Shown: piece by piece, positions 28,101 to 37,087 of the stretch
Position numbering within the stretch: position 1 is the stretch's first letter
Layout: the number at the start of each line of letters is the position of its first letter
NCBI GenBank assembly: GCA_016182805.1
Contig: JACPFV010000024.1
Location: 1-37,087, forward strand
Reading direction: 5' to 3'
Source of the DNA: Gammaproteobacteria bacterium
Lineage (GTDB): Bacteria; Pseudomonadota; Gammaproteobacteria; Nevskiales; Nevskiaceae
Length of the DNA stretch: 37,087 nucleotides
Translations under genes and position numbers: made by a program
The notes under the pieces: generated by a model
What the model was told of the DNA's origin: nothing
The model's input: only the letters and a program-made list of their open reading frames with translations
Database searches by the model: none

Positions 28101-28335
28101 CTTCGCCGGCGCGCGCACACCGCTCAACGAGCTGGACGCGGTGTTCTACAACGACGTCCAGGGCGGTTTCACGACCAACCGCTGGGGCTTCCAGGCGCGC
28201 TTCGTCGCCGGCGTCAACAACGTGCTGCGGCAGCAGCCGCCGGTGTCCTACGGCGCCGGCGCCGCCAGCTACGACCGCTCGCTGTACGAGCTGGGCGACG
28301 TGGTTGGCTACCTGCGCGCCAGCGCGAACTTCTGA
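25129..28335 (+). CDS. TonB-dependent outer membrane receptor
   Basis: The 1068-residue precursor is a gated beta-barrel for energised uptake of a large or scarce nutrient. A signal peptide covers about residues 1-29 (after RRFVAAACLG), followed by a Pro/Glu-rich linker to about residue 80. The plug domain follows, with IGDVLQNLSV, LRGLGASRALVLVNGRRW and RIEVLKDGASAVYGSDAISG, then a barrel of over 800 residues ending in a terminal Phe, as BAM clients do. The plug style is common in receptors of Xanthomonadales and Sphingomonadales with unknown ligands. ATG 25129 is preferred because GGAGG at 25115-25119 precedes it at the right distance; a GTG at 25111 is in frame but lacks one. The substrate cannot be stated. 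It is followed by a small exported protein. Confidence 0.93.
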   Translation: MRHAHGRLGRRFVAAACLGCGLGLEVAYAAPLFAQEEAPPPAEPESSPPAAEPAPAEAAIPLPDSGAAAEALPEGFEEYGSGTAMPAMFEATGSRIKSTDYTPTQPLFVVQRADIERSGLTSIGDVLQNLSVAGPALNTAFNKGGDGSTQIDLRGLGASRALVLVNGRRWVGGVTATATGAVDLNTIPIGLVDRIEVLKDGASAVYGSDAISGVVNIITRKEYVGAEGQTHWALTDRLDGLVQSHNFAVGTENDTTSVFVNFSYAQQQAIAAADRRSTRVPVAGLNRRSRGSSNTPEGHFLFVATQDNATRLGSGTIDDRDSRCYDVSPQAAAVLGIDFAPSTPTPAFSICDLARVGAQPDDDGGAQFPEYVRYRQERHGYNFAPLNYIGTPVERAGVFAHINQILGPDLNLNGEFFYHVRNSAQRLDETPLFVGDLAPAPGNLAFVAADNPFNPFGQDIGRGDPASGAFGIGYASRRLVELGARVTRHKVETMRANAGLDGSFQALGREFVWDGSYTLTQSASDVFEHGLVDMNRVRRALGPVADCTGGGAEAAGCVPLNLFDGPGTITPAMLRYIAYTGSDSALTRQRTLAANLAFDLPELSGRLAGPPSVASGLEFRTEDFEHQPDPLKANGTSSSLFQTPTVGGYDVSEAYAEVGIPLLSGRRYAESLDLSVAARYSRYSSFGDNLSGKLGVRYKPYGDLLLRATYANAFRAPAITDLFLGQALTYPRVADPCSNYDSPDRDGEANIANVRANCAGDGISSSYEQANAEVPVVIQGNRELQPETTASITAGLVYSPEALTDFNLYVDWYSITLEDALGLIGPDLLLSLCYESPPDRRLYCDRVERVRSQGSVGEEVLSNISRVDDRYTNFAELSVQGVDVALDYVLPVPERIARLGNFKLLLDSSYMYRYERVTPGPGGEQSVGYLGFNLGDSGLPRLKANTTLLWNRGPFEASWTLRYIGAQKEVCDDGRAPSLSELGKCSHPDGRFAGARTPLNELDAVFYNDVQGGFTTNRWGFQARFVAGVNNVLRQQPPVSYGAGAASYDRSLYELGDVVGYLRASANF

Positions 28336-28345
28336 GGGCGCCGCC

Positions 28346-28888
28346 ATGGGAACCCGAATTCTCGTTGCCGTGCTGGTCCTGGCCGTCGTCGCTCCGCTGG
28401 GGGCCGAGGATCGCCCCAGCGTGCAGATGCGGCTCATGGGTGCCGCCGCGCTGGATTTCCCCACCGTCGGCGAGTTCCGCTTCGACGATCGCTTCCTCGA
28501 CGACGGCGAATTCCATGCCGAGCTGGTGCGCGACCAGAAATACATCCGCGACCTGATCAAGGACCGGCGCTGGCCGGGCGTCCTGTTCGACGGCTACTTG
28601 GTCGGCATCCGCGCCAGTGCGGCGCCCAAGGGGCCGTTCGGCGTCACCCTGCTGGTGCCGCGGCCGTTCCGCAGCTCGGTGCCGCCGGGCCAGGTGATCC
28701 GCGTGCTGTATCCGACCCTGTTCAACAACCTCAAGCTGATCGAGCCGGCGCCCGACTTCTTCGACGCCGCCAGCGCCAAGGTCGCAGTGCAGGTGCCGGA
28801 AAAGGCGTTCATGGCGGACGAGGCGCAGAAGGGCTACACGACCTTCGTGCTGCTGGGCTACACGCCCAAGCCCAAACCCAAGGACTGA
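28346..28888 (+). CDS. Small exported protein of unknown function, paired with the TonB receptor
   Basis: I do not recognise the family. The 180-residue precursor has a signal peptide (about 1-20, MGTRILVAVLVLAVVAPLGA, probably cut before EDRPS). A mature domain of about 160 residues follows, with no lipobox cysteine and in fact no cysteine at all. It holds the stretches LDFPTVGEFRFDDRFLDDGEF, RRWPGVLFDGYLVGIRAS and GYTTFVLLGY. The tail is Lys/Pro-rich. It begins 10 bp after the receptor stop, so the two are almost certainly cotranscribed. A periplasmic accessory role in the same uptake process is inferred from this alone. Confidence 0.75.
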   Translation: MGTRILVAVLVLAVVAPLGAEDRPSVQMRLMGAAALDFPTVGEFRFDDRFLDDGEFHAELVRDQKYIRDLIKDRRWPGVLFDGYLVGIRASAAPKGPFGVTLLVPRPFRSSVPPGQVIRVLYPTLFNNLKLIEPAPDFFDAASAKVAVQVPEKAFMADEAQKGYTTFVLLGYTPKPKPKD

Positions 28889-28933
28889 GCCGGGTCGCCA
28901 GTAGATTTTGCCGCCGGTGCCGGAAATTCCTAC

Positions 28934-28974
28934 GCGGCGTGCCCGCGGGGCCGGCGCCGCCGCGGGCACGCCGC
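28934..28974. terminator. Strong hairpin after the TonB receptor operon
   Basis: GCGGCGTGCCCGCGG (28934-28948) pairs perfectly over 15 bp with CCGCGGGCACGCCGC (28960-28974), with an 11-base loop. It lies in the 158-bp gap between the small exported protein and the site-2-type protease. No T-run follows on either strand, so termination would need another factor. A bare structural or REP-like element is the alternative. Confidence 0.45.
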
Positions 28975-29046
28975 ATGCGGCTCTTGCGTCGACCGCACGC
29001 GCGCAGGGCCACGGCGCCGCCGGGGTCTTGCGCGGAAGGGACCGCC

Positions 29047-30234
29047 ATGCTCAACGGACTGCGCCTGGGCCGCATCGCCGGCATCGAGATCGTCGCCGAC
29101 TGGAGCCTGCTCGTCATCTTCTTCCTGGTGACGATGAGCCTGGGCGCCGGCGTGTTCCCGGCCTGGCACCCGGACTGGAGCAACGCGCAGAGCCTCGTCA
29201 CCGCCGCGTTCGCGGCGGTCCTGTTCTTCGCCTCGGTGCTGGCGCACGAGCTGGCGCACGCGCTGGTGGGCCGCGCCAACGGCATGGGCATCTCGCGCAT
29301 CACGCTGTTCGTGTTCGGCGGCATCGCGCAGCTGGAGCGTGAGCCGGATCGCTGGACCACCGAGCTGAAGATGGCGATCGTCGGGCCGCTCACCAGCATC
29401 GTGCTGGGGCTGACGCTGCTGGCGCTGGCGGTGGCGACGGCGGAATTCGGCGCCCGCACGCCGGTCAGCACCGCCGACATCCTCGCCGCCATGGGGCCGC
29501 TGGCGACCCTGTTGTTCTGGGTCGGGCAGATCAACCTGATGCTGGCGCTGTTCAACCTGGTGCCGGGCTTCCCGCTCGACGGCGGCCGCGTGCTGCGCGC
29601 GCTGCTGTGGGGCGCCACCGGCAACCTGCGCCGCGCCACGCGCCGCGCCTCGCAGGCCGGCCAGTTGTTCTCCTGGGTCCTGGTCCTGGCCGGCTTCGGG
29701 ATAATGCTCGGCTTGCAGGTGCCGCTGCTGGGGCGCGGCCTGCTGCCCGGCCTGTGGCTGGTGTTCATCGGCTGGTTCCTGCACAACGCCGCGGTGATGA
29801 GCTACCGGCAGCTGCTGATCCAGGAGGCGCTGGAGCACGTTCCGGTCGAGCGCATCATGCACGCCGACTTCGTCTCCGTGCCCGGCGCCGCGACGGTGGC
29901 CGAGCTGGTGGAGAACTACGTGATCCCCGGCCGCCAGCGCACGTTTCCGGTGGTGGAGGGCGACCGTTTCATCGGCCTGGTCGGGCTGGAGGACATCCGC
30001 AAGGCGCCGCGCGGGGCCTGGGACCGCACCACGGCGCGCGAGGTGATGACGCCGGCCGCGGCGGTCAGCACGGTGCCGCCGGGCGAGAGCGCCGCCGAGG
30101 CGATGATCGCGCTCGGCCGGCGCGGCGTGAACCAGTTGCCGGTGGTGGACAAGGGCCGCGTGCGCGGCCTGCTGTCGCGCGAGGATATCTTGCGGCTGCT
30201 GTCGATCTACGGCGATCCGGCGCTGGCCAGTTGA
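29047..30234 (+). CDS. Site-2-protease-type zinc metalloprotease (M50B) with two CBS domains
   Basis: This is a membrane-embedded protease of the SpoIVFB/Rip3-like group, which cuts substrates within the bilayer. The 395-residue protein has about six hydrophobic segments. The zinc site HELAH lies at residues 67-71 and the third ligand D178 in NLVPGFPLDGGRVLRA. A pair of CBS domains fills about 245-390, with VERIMHADFVSVPG, IGLVGLEDI, AREVMTPAA and RGLLSREDILRL, probably sensing an adenine nucleotide. GGAAGGGA precedes the ATG. Substrates of this CBS-fused subgroup are mostly unknown. It converges on fadJ with 24 bp between them, and its position near the receptor does not by itself imply a link. 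Confidence 0.93.
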   Translation: MLNGLRLGRIAGIEIVADWSLLVIFFLVTMSLGAGVFPAWHPDWSNAQSLVTAAFAAVLFFASVLAHELAHALVGRANGMGISRITLFVFGGIAQLEREPDRWTTELKMAIVGPLTSIVLGLTLLALAVATAEFGARTPVSTADILAAMGPLATLLFWVGQINLMLALFNLVPGFPLDGGRVLRALLWGATGNLRRATRRASQAGQLFSWVLVLAGFGIMLGLQVPLLGRGLLPGLWLVFIGWFLHNAAVMSYRQLLIQEALEHVPVERIMHADFVSVPGAATVAELVENYVIPGRQRTFPVVEGDRFIGLVGLEDIRKAPRGAWDRTTAREVMTPAAAVSTVPPGESAAEAMIALGRRGVNQLPVVDKGRVRGLLSREDILRLLSIYGDPALAS

Positions 30235-30258
30235 CGCGCGGCCGCGCCGGCGCGCCGC

Positions 30259-32469
<2,211 letters not shown>

Positions 32470-32484
32470 GCGATGCCTCCTTGA

Positions 32485-33786
32485 CTATTCGCTTTCCAGG
32501 ACCATGGCCGCGCCGATGCCGCCGGCGGCGCAGGCGCTGGCCAGTGCCAGTCCGCCGCCGCGGCGGCGCAGCTCGTTGAGGGTCTGCACGATGATGCGCG
32601 CGCCGGTGGCGCCGAACGGGTGGCCGTAGGCGATGGAGCCGCCCAGCACGTTGAGCCGCGTGCGGTCCACTTCGCCCACGGGCCGGCTGCGGTTGAGCAC
32701 CTCGCGCGCGTACTGCGCGGATTCGAGGCCCTTGAGGTTGCAGGCGATCTGGGCGGCGAAGGCTTCATGCATGTCCACCAGCGCCAGGTCCTTGAGCGTC
32801 ACGCCCGCGCGCTCCAGGGCCACCGGTGCCGCCAGCACCGGACCCATCAGCAGGTCGTCCTTGGGCGTCTTGGCCGCGAAGTGGTACGAGCGGATGTAGC
32901 CCAGCGGCCGGCGGCCCAGCGCCTTGGCCCTGGCCTCGCTCATCAGGATCATCGCCGCCGCGCCGTCGGTGAGCGGGCTGGCGTTGCCGGCAGTGACGGT
33001 GCCGAACCGCTTGTCGTACACCGGCTTGAGCCGGGCGTAGCCGGTGCGCTCGGAGTCTCTGCGCACCAGGTTGTCTTCGTGCACCGGCCGCGCGCCGACG
33101 AAGGCGGGCATCACCTCGCCCGCGAGCTTGCCTTCGGACCAGGCGCGTGCGGCGTTGCTGTGCGAGGCGTGCGCGATGTCGTCCTGCTCCTCCCGCGTCA
33201 CGCCCCATTTCTTCGCCATGTCTTCGGCGCTCTGGCCCATGGTGCGGCCGGTGGAGTACTCGGCGATGGACGGCGCGGTCGGCAGCACGTCCTTCGGGCG
33301 CAGGCGCGACAGCGCCTTCAGCTTCTCCCGCGGGGTCTTGGCAAAGTTGGCGTCGCGCAGCGCGGCGGAAAATTTCGCCGAAGTGGGGATGCGCACGCCG
33401 GAGGTCGAGTCGACGCCACCGGCGACGACGATGTCGGCGTGGCCGGCCAGGATGCTTTCGGCCGCGCTGGCGGCGGTCTGGAAGCTGGTCGCGCAGGCGC
33501 GGGTGACGGAGTACGCATCCACGTCCGGCATGCCGCAGGCCAGCGCGATCTCGCGGCCGATGAACGGGGCCTCCGGGATCATGATCGTCATGCCGAAGAT
33601 CAGTTGCCGCACCTGGTCCTTGGCCACGTCGTTGCGCGCCAGCAGTTCGTTGACCAGCATGCGGCCCAGCTCGATCGCATTGAGGTCGCGGAAGTGGGTG
33701 CAGACGCGGGCAAACGGCGTGCGCAGGCCGGCGACGATGGCGACGCGGCCGTTGCGGCCCTTCAGTTCGAGGCGTTCGGATGGCAT
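32485..33786 (-). CDS. fadI: 3-ketoacyl-CoA thiolase FadI
   Basis: FadI cleaves 3-ketoacyl-CoA to acetyl-CoA and a shortened acyl-CoA. The 433-residue protein resembles E. coli FadI along its length. The acyl-carrying C98 lies in VTRACATSFQ, H389 in YGHPFGATGAR and C419 in SACAAGGIGAAM. Other matches are LRTPFAR near the N-terminus and GTVTAGNASPLTDGAAA. The gene is first of the fadI-fadJ unit. Its promoter and a perfect inverted repeat lie in the 72-bp gap shared with the divergent tetR gene, so control by that TetR protein is likely (inference). Confidence 0.96.
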   Translation of the reverse strand: MPSERLELKGRNGRVAIVAGLRTPFARVCTHFRDLNAIELGRMLVNELLARNDVAKDQVRQLIFGMTIMIPEAPFIGREIALACGMPDVDAYSVTRACATSFQTAASAAESILAGHADIVVAGGVDSTSGVRIPTSAKFSAALRDANFAKTPREKLKALSRLRPKDVLPTAPSIAEYSTGRTMGQSAEDMAKKWGVTREEQDDIAHASHSNAARAWSEGKLAGEVMPAFVGARPVHEDNLVRRDSERTGYARLKPVYDKRFGTVTAGNASPLTDGAAAMILMSEARAKALGRRPLGYIRSYHFAAKTPKDDLLMGPVLAAPVALERAGVTLKDLALVDMHEAFAAQIACNLKGLESAQYAREVLNRSRPVGEVDRTRLNVLGGSIAYGHPFGATGARIIVQTLNELRRRGGGLALASACAAGGIGAAMVLESE

Positions 33787-33803
33787 GAGAGGAAATCCAT
33801 TAT

Positions 33804-33823
33804 CTGACGATGAATATCGTCAG
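33804..33823. promoter_or_regulatory. Inverted repeat, probable operator of the TetR-family regulator
   Basis: CTGACGATGAATATCGTCAG consists of perfect 8-bp arms (CTGACGAT/ATCGTCAG) around GAAT. It lies just downstream of the fadI promoter candidate and next to the tetR one. TGAC/GTCA half-site words recur upstream (33826-33829, 33838-33841, 33852-33855), which may mark a second, weaker site. Confidence 0.65.
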
Positions 33824-33824
33824 T

Positions 33825-33856
33825 TTGACTTTACATCTGACTACACATAACGTCAA
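33825..33856. promoter_or_regulatory. Overlapping divergent promoters for fadI-fadJ and tetR
   Basis: Toward fadI (minus strand) there is TTGACG at 33856-33851 and TAAAGT at 33833-33828 with an ideal 17-bp spacer. Toward tetR (plus strand) there is TTGACT at 33825-33830 and TAACGT at 33848-33853, also 17 bp. The -35 of each lies on the -10 side of the other, so the two should compete. The plus -10 ends only 5 bases before the tetR ATG, which suggests a leaderless message. Confidence 0.5.
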
Positions 33857-33858
33857 AT

Positions 33859-34536
33859 ATGCCCATGAGTGTGCCCAAGCCAAAGACAGGCGCCGCCCGC
33901 ACCTATGGTGGCGTCAGCGGCGAACAGCGTGCCGCCGAGCGCCGCCGCCGCTTCATCGAGGCCGGCATCGAGACCTTCGGCCGCGTCGGCTACCACGCCG
34001 CCACCGTGCGCGGCATCTGCCGCCGCGCCGGTTTGACCGACCGCTACTTCTACGAATCGTTCAAGAACACCGAGGACCTGCTGTGCGCCGCGTACGTGCA
34101 GGTGGTCGTCGCCATGCGCGACCGCATCCTGCACGCGGCCATGAGCGCGCCGCGCACGCCCGAGGCGATGGCGCGCGCCGGCCTCACGGCGTATTTCGAG
34201 ACCATGCGCGACCGCCGCCTGGCGCGCCTGACCCTGAGCGAAGTCCTGGGTGTAAGCCCGCGCGCCAACCAGGTCTACACGCATCACACGCACCTGTTCA
34301 CCTCGCAGCTCATGGCCGCGATCAAGCAGGTGCACCCGGAGTTGAAGCTGGACGGGCAGGACGACGAGATCGTCGGCACCGCCTTGGTCGGCGCCTGGGC
34401 GCAGGTGGCGACGCGCTGGCTGCTGCAGGGTTATGCCTATCCCCTGGAGCGCCTGGTGGACCATTGCGCCACCGTGCTGATGGCCACGATCGACCGTCTG
34501 GCGGCGCGGACCGTCGCGCTGCCGGGACCCGCTTGA
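33859..34536 (+). CDS. TetR-family transcriptional regulator, probable fatty-acid degradation repressor
   Basis: The 225-residue protein has a TetR N-terminal DNA-binding domain at about residues 27-75, with AGIETFGRVGYHAATVRGIC and AGLTDRYFYESFKNTEDLL, and a larger C-terminal ligand domain. Its place between divergent fadI-fadJ and an acyl-CoA dehydrogenase suggests it senses an acyl-CoA and represses beta-oxidation genes, as several TetR proteins do; this is inference. There is no Shine-Dalgarno before ATG 33859, nor before the second ATG at 33865, and the -10 candidate nearly touches the start. The mRNA may therefore be leaderless. The acyl-CoA dehydrogenase gene follows after 35 bp on the same strand. 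Confidence 0.92.
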   Translation: MPMSVPKPKTGAARTYGGVSGEQRAAERRRRFIEAGIETFGRVGYHAATVRGICRRAGLTDRYFYESFKNTEDLLCAAYVQVVVAMRDRILHAAMSAPRTPEAMARAGLTAYFETMRDRRLARLTLSEVLGVSPRANQVYTHHTHLFTSQLMAAIKQVHPELKLDGQDDEIVGTALVGAWAQVATRWLLQGYAYPLERLVDHCATVLMATIDRLAARTVALPGPA

Positions 34537-34571
34537 TGACCCCCCCCCTTGAGTCGCATAGGAGTCGACGC

Positions 34572-35711
34572 ATGATCCCCAGAACCCTGTTTCGCCCCGA
34601 GCACGAGGATTTCCGCAAGTCCTTCCGCCGCTTCGTGCAGGAGGAGATCGTCCCGCACCACGCGCGCTGGGAGGAGCAGCAGTGCGTGGACCGCGCCATC
34701 TGGAACCGCGCCGGCGAACTGGGTTTCCTGTGCGTGACGATGCCGGAGGCGTACGGCGGCGCCGGCGCCGACCGGCTGTACAGCGTGGCGATGATGGAGG
34801 AGCTGGCGCGGGCCGGCGCCTCCGGCATCGGATTCCCGCTGCACAGCGACATCGTGGCCAACTACATCAACAACTTCGGCAACGAGGCGCAGAAGCGGGA
34901 GTGGCTGCCGCGCATGGCCAGCGGCGCGGCGGTGAGCGCCATCGCCATGACCGAGCCCGGCACCGGCTCGGACCTGCAGGCGGTCAAGACCACGGCGGTG
35001 GCGGACGGCGAGCACTACGTCCTCAACGGTTCCAAGACCTTCATCACCAACGGCCTGCTCAGCGACCTGGTGGTGGTCGTGGCCAAGACCGGCAACAGCG
35101 GCGAGGGCGCCAAGGACACCTCTCTGCTGGTGGTGGAGGCCGACACGCCCGGCTTCACCAAGGGCAAGCCGCTGAAGAAGATCGGCATGAAGGCGCAGGA
35201 CACCTGCGAGCTGTTCTTCGACAACGTGCGCGTGCCCAAGGCCAACCTGCTCGGCAAGGAGGGCATGGGTTTCGTCATGCTGATGCAGGAGCTGGCCTGG
35301 GAGCGCCTGATCATCGCGATCTACTCCATCGCCGGCGCCGAGGCGGCGCTGCAGTACACGGTCGATTACACGAGGAGCCGCAAGGTCTTCGGCAGGCCGG
35401 TGGCGGCGTACCAGAACACGCGCTTCAAGCTGGCCGAGGTGAAGGGCGAGCTGGCGATCGGCCGAGTGTTCGTGGACCGCTGCCTGGAGCTGGTGCTGCA
35501 AAAGAAGCTGGGCGTGGACGACGCCGCCGCCGCCAAGTTCTGGTGCTCCGACCTGATGGGCAAGGTGATCGACGAATGCCTGCAACTGCACGGCGGCAAC
35601 GGCTACATGCTCGAATATCCCATCGCCCGCGCGTACATCGACTGCCGCGCGCAGCGCATCTACGGCGGCACCAACGAAATCATGAAGGAACTGATCGCGC
35701 GCACGATGTAG
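34572..35711 (+). CDS. Acyl-CoA dehydrogenase of the long-chain / isovaleryl type
   Basis: This FAD enzyme would catalyse the first step of beta-oxidation or a branched-chain acyl-CoA oxidation. The 379-residue protein has the normal length and motifs: AMTEPGTGSDL (125-135), FITNG (157-161), ELFFDNVRVP, and YTRSRKVFGRPVAAYQNTRF. The MCAD-type base position in the C-terminal motif is Gly (IYGGTNEI, 363-370). E244 in LAWERLIIA sits where long-chain and isovaleryl-CoA dehydrogenases place theirs, so the enzyme should be active and of that type. AGGAG (34560-34564) precedes the ATG. It is 35 bp after tetR and probably read with it. Confidence 0.94.
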   Translation: MIPRTLFRPEHEDFRKSFRRFVQEEIVPHHARWEEQQCVDRAIWNRAGELGFLCVTMPEAYGGAGADRLYSVAMMEELARAGASGIGFPLHSDIVANYINNFGNEAQKREWLPRMASGAAVSAIAMTEPGTGSDLQAVKTTAVADGEHYVLNGSKTFITNGLLSDLVVVVAKTGNSGEGAKDTSLLVVEADTPGFTKGKPLKKIGMKAQDTCELFFDNVRVPKANLLGKEGMGFVMLMQELAWERLIIAIYSIAGAEAALQYTVDYTRSRKVFGRPVAAYQNTRFKLAEVKGELAIGRVFVDRCLELVLQKKLGVDDAAAAKFWCSDLMGKVIDECLQLHGGNGYMLEYPIARAYIDCRAQRIYGGTNEIMKELIARTM

Positions 35712-35729
35712 CTTCGCGCGCCCCGCCGG

Positions 35730-35758
35730 TTGACACCGTGCGGACGCGTCTTGAACAT
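35730..35758 (+). promoter_or_regulatory. Promoter candidate for prpC
   Basis: A perfect -35 TTGACA (35730-35735) is followed after 17 bp by GAACAT (35753-35758), a weak -10. The distance to the prpC start is about 90 bp, which leaves a leader with a hairpin at 35806-35821. Confidence 0.4.
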
Positions 35759-35805
35759 TACGCAGCCATCGGCTATCGCGCCCGATAGGTCAAGCCCGAC
35801 CACGC

Positions 35806-35821
35806 GCGGACCCCGGTCCGC
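35806..35821. promoter_or_regulatory. Short inverted repeat in the prpC leader
   Basis: GCGGACC and GGTCCGC form perfect 7-bp arms around CC. It lies 24 bp before the prpC start and ahead of the ribosome-binding site TGGAGAG (35835-35841). It may be an operator or a small leader hairpin; nothing decides between them. Confidence 0.4.
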
Positions 35822-35845
35822 CAAATAATCCTTCTGGAGAGTCGC

Positions 35846-37000
35846 ATGACGGGAGAAGCTCCCACCCCCGGCTTCAAGCCGAAGAAGTCGGTCGCCCTGT
35901 CCGGCGTCACCGCCGGCAACACCGCCCTGTGCACGGTCGGCCGCAGCGGCAACGACCTGCACTACCGCGGCTACGACATCCTGGACGTGGCCGAGCAGTG
36001 CGAGTTCGAGGAGGTCGCCCATCTTCTCGTCCACGGCAAGCTGCCGAACCCCTCCGAGCTGAAGGCGTACAAGGCCAAGCTGGCCGCCCTGCGCGGCCTG
36101 CCGGCGGCGGTGAAGGCGGCGCTGGAGGCGCTGCCGGCGTCGAGCCACCCGATGGACGTGATGCGCACCGGCGTGTCGGCGCTGGGCTGCACGCTGCCGG
36201 AGAAGGACGACCACAACCACGCCGGCGCGCGCGACATCGCCGACCGGCTGATGGCCTCGCTCGGCTCGATGCTGCTGTACTGGTACCACTACAGCCACAA
36301 CGGCCGGCGCATCGAGGTGGAGACCGACGACGACTCCATCGGCGGGCACTTCCTGCACCTCCTGCACGGCAAGAAGCCCAAGAGCCTGTGGGTGCGGGCG
36401 ATGCACACCTCGCTGGTCCTGTACGCGGAGCACGAATTCAACGCCAGCACCTTCACCGCGCGGGTGATCGCCGGCACCGGGTCCGATTTCCATTCGTGCA
36501 TCGCGGGCGCCATCGGCGCGCTGCGCGGCCCCAAGCACGGCGGCGCCAACGAGGTCGCGTTCGAGATCCAGAAGCGCTACGAGACGCCGGACGAGGCCGA
36601 GGCCGACATCAAGGCGCGGGTGGAGAAGAAGGAGGTCGTCATCGGCTTCGGCCATCCCGTGTACACCATCGCCGACCCGCGCAACAAGGTCATCAAGGAA
36701 GTGGCCAGGCGCCTGTCGCAGGACGCCGGCAACACCAAGATGTTCGACATCGCCGAGCGCCTGGAGACGGTGATGTGGGACATCAAGAAGATGTTCCCGA
36801 ACCTGGATTGGTTCAGCGCCGTCAGCTACCACATGATGGGCGTGCCCACCGCGATGTTCACGCCGCTGTTCGTGATCGCGCGCACCTCCGGCTGGAGCGC
36901 GCACGTCATCGAGCAGCGCGTCGACAACAAGATCATCCGGCCGAGCGCGAACTACATCGGGCCGGAAAACCGCAAGTTCGTTCCGATCGCGGAGCGTTGA
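35846..37000 (+). CDS. prpC: 2-methylcitrate synthase (citrate synthase family)
   Basis: PrpC joins propionyl-CoA and oxaloacetate to 2-methylcitrate, the entry to the methylcitrate cycle that clears propionyl-CoA from odd-chain or branched acids. The 384-residue protein shows the citrate synthase triad as H231 (GPKHGGANE), H270 (GFGHPVY) and D321 ([11 protein letters not shown]), and H196 in AEHEFNAS. Its short length, the N-terminal [13 protein letters not shown] and [10 protein letters not shown], and the late [12 protein letters not shown] point to PrpC over the longer type I citrate synthase (GltA), though some overlap of activity is usual. It lies beside acyl-CoA oxidation genes. prpB, prpD or acnD are not in the window and may lie beyond it or elsewhere. 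A strong terminator follows. Confidence 0.93.
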   Translation: MTGEAPTPGFKPKKSVALSGVTAGNTALCTVGRSGNDLHYRGYDILDVAEQCEFEEVAHLLVHGKLPNPSELKAYKAKLAALRGLPAAVKAALEALPASSHPMDVMRTGVSALGCTLPEKDDHNHAGARDIADRLMASLGSMLLYWYHYSHNGRRIEVETDDDSIGGHFLHLLHGKKPKSLWVRAMHTSLVLYAEHEFNASTFTARVIAGTGSDFHSCIAGAIGALRGPKHGGANEVAFEIQKRYETPDEAEADIKARVEKKEVVIGFGHPVYTIADPRNKVIKEVARRLSQDAGNTKMFDIAERLETVMWDIKKMFPNLDWFSAVSYHMMGVPTAMFTPLFVIARTSGWSAHVIEQRVDNKIIRPSANYIGPENRKFVPIAER

Positions 37001-37013
37001 TCCGTACCGACGA

Positions 37014-37050
37014 GCCGGCGGCGCGGGCAGGCCCGCGCCGCCGGCTTTTT
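37014..37050 (+). terminator. Rho-independent terminator after prpC
   Basis: GCCGGCGGCGCGGGC (37014-37028) pairs perfectly with GCCCGCGCCGCCGGC (37031-37045) and is followed by TTTTT (37046-37050). It starts 13 bp after the prpC stop. This is the clearest intrinsic terminator in the window and may also serve the convergent gene. Confidence 0.92.
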
Positions 37051-37087
37051 CATTTGCGCCGCAGCGCCTCGGCCAGCGCCGCCCCCA
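37050..37087 (-). CDS. Possible C-terminal end of a convergent gene, cut by the window edge
   Basis: On the minus strand the last bases translate as GAALAEALRRK followed by TGA at 37052-37050. The Ala/Leu/Arg-rich helix-like end and its position across a terminator from prpC are what a convergent gene would give. Only 11 codons are visible, so identity is unknown and the call is tentative. Confidence 0.4.
   Translation of the reverse strand, partial: GAALAEALRRK

Noticed and set aside
25075-28560. Very long open frame antisense to the TonB receptor gene
   Set aside because: It has no recognisable domain and is rich in Arg, Ala and Gln, as expected for a shadow frame in GC-rich DNA. The sense strand gives a complete receptor.
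35650-35711. Acyl-CoA dehydrogenase inactivated by loss of the catalytic Glu (YGGT for YEGT)
   Set aside because: Long-chain and isovaleryl-type enzymes use a Glu on another helix, and E244 in the ERL motif is present.

Overview
The window is a GC-rich, gene-dense stretch of a gammaproteobacterial chromosome. Three things suggest Xanthomonadales or a close relative (inference from synteny and protein style): the order tgt / yajC-secD-secF / suhB / trmJ-cysE / cysteine desulfurase-iscA / ndk-rlmN-pilF-rodZ-ispG-hisS-yfgM-bamB-der, a large TonB-dependent receptor, and a structured intergenic element of a kind I associate with that order. No tRNA, rRNA or CRISPR array was seen.

Region 1 (1-1683) is mobile. 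It holds the 3' end of a group II intron (domains V and VI, 134-205), a cassette-like ORF for a small two-helix membrane protein (212-568, minus) and an integron integrase gene intI (700-1683, plus). A 12-bp core-like sequence at the integrase-proximal edge of the cassette (572-583) is matched by an inverted copy at its far edge (205-215), which breaks off exactly at the intron end. This is the layout expected for a group IIC-attC intron inserted in the attC of the first cassette. The integron abuts tgt with a gap of only 16 bp.

Region 2 (1700-6596) holds tgt, then genes not usually found between tgt and yajC: an NmrA-like NAD(P)-binding protein, a minus-strand pair (acyl-CoA dehydrogenase, thioredoxin-type glutathione peroxidase) and a membrane-anchored hypothetical protein.

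Region 3 (6760-24953) is a housekeeping block. yajC-secD-secF encode the Sec accessory complex. suhB and trmJ diverge. trmJ and cysE are followed by an unusual Fe-S locus: two overlapping cysteine desulfurases, the second fused to an IscU-like domain that lacks its first ligand cysteine and is joined through a linker encoded by a GC-rich palindromic repeat, then an A-type carrier. No iscR, stand-alone iscU, hscBA or fdx is present. ndk-rlmN-pilF-rodZ-ispG-hisS-yfgM-bamB-der follow as a tight series with ATGA overlaps.

Region 4 (25023-30234) holds a TonB-dependent receptor with its own promoter candidate, a small exported protein just downstream, and a site-2-type membrane protease with CBS domains.

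Region 5 (30259-37087) is a fatty-acid and propionate module. fadI-fadJ run leftward. A TetR regulator and a long-chain-type acyl-CoA dehydrogenase run rightward from a shared 72-bp region with overlapping promoter candidates and a perfect inverted repeat. A prpC-like 2-methylcitrate synthase follows and ends at a strong intrinsic terminator, next to the tail of a possible convergent gene.
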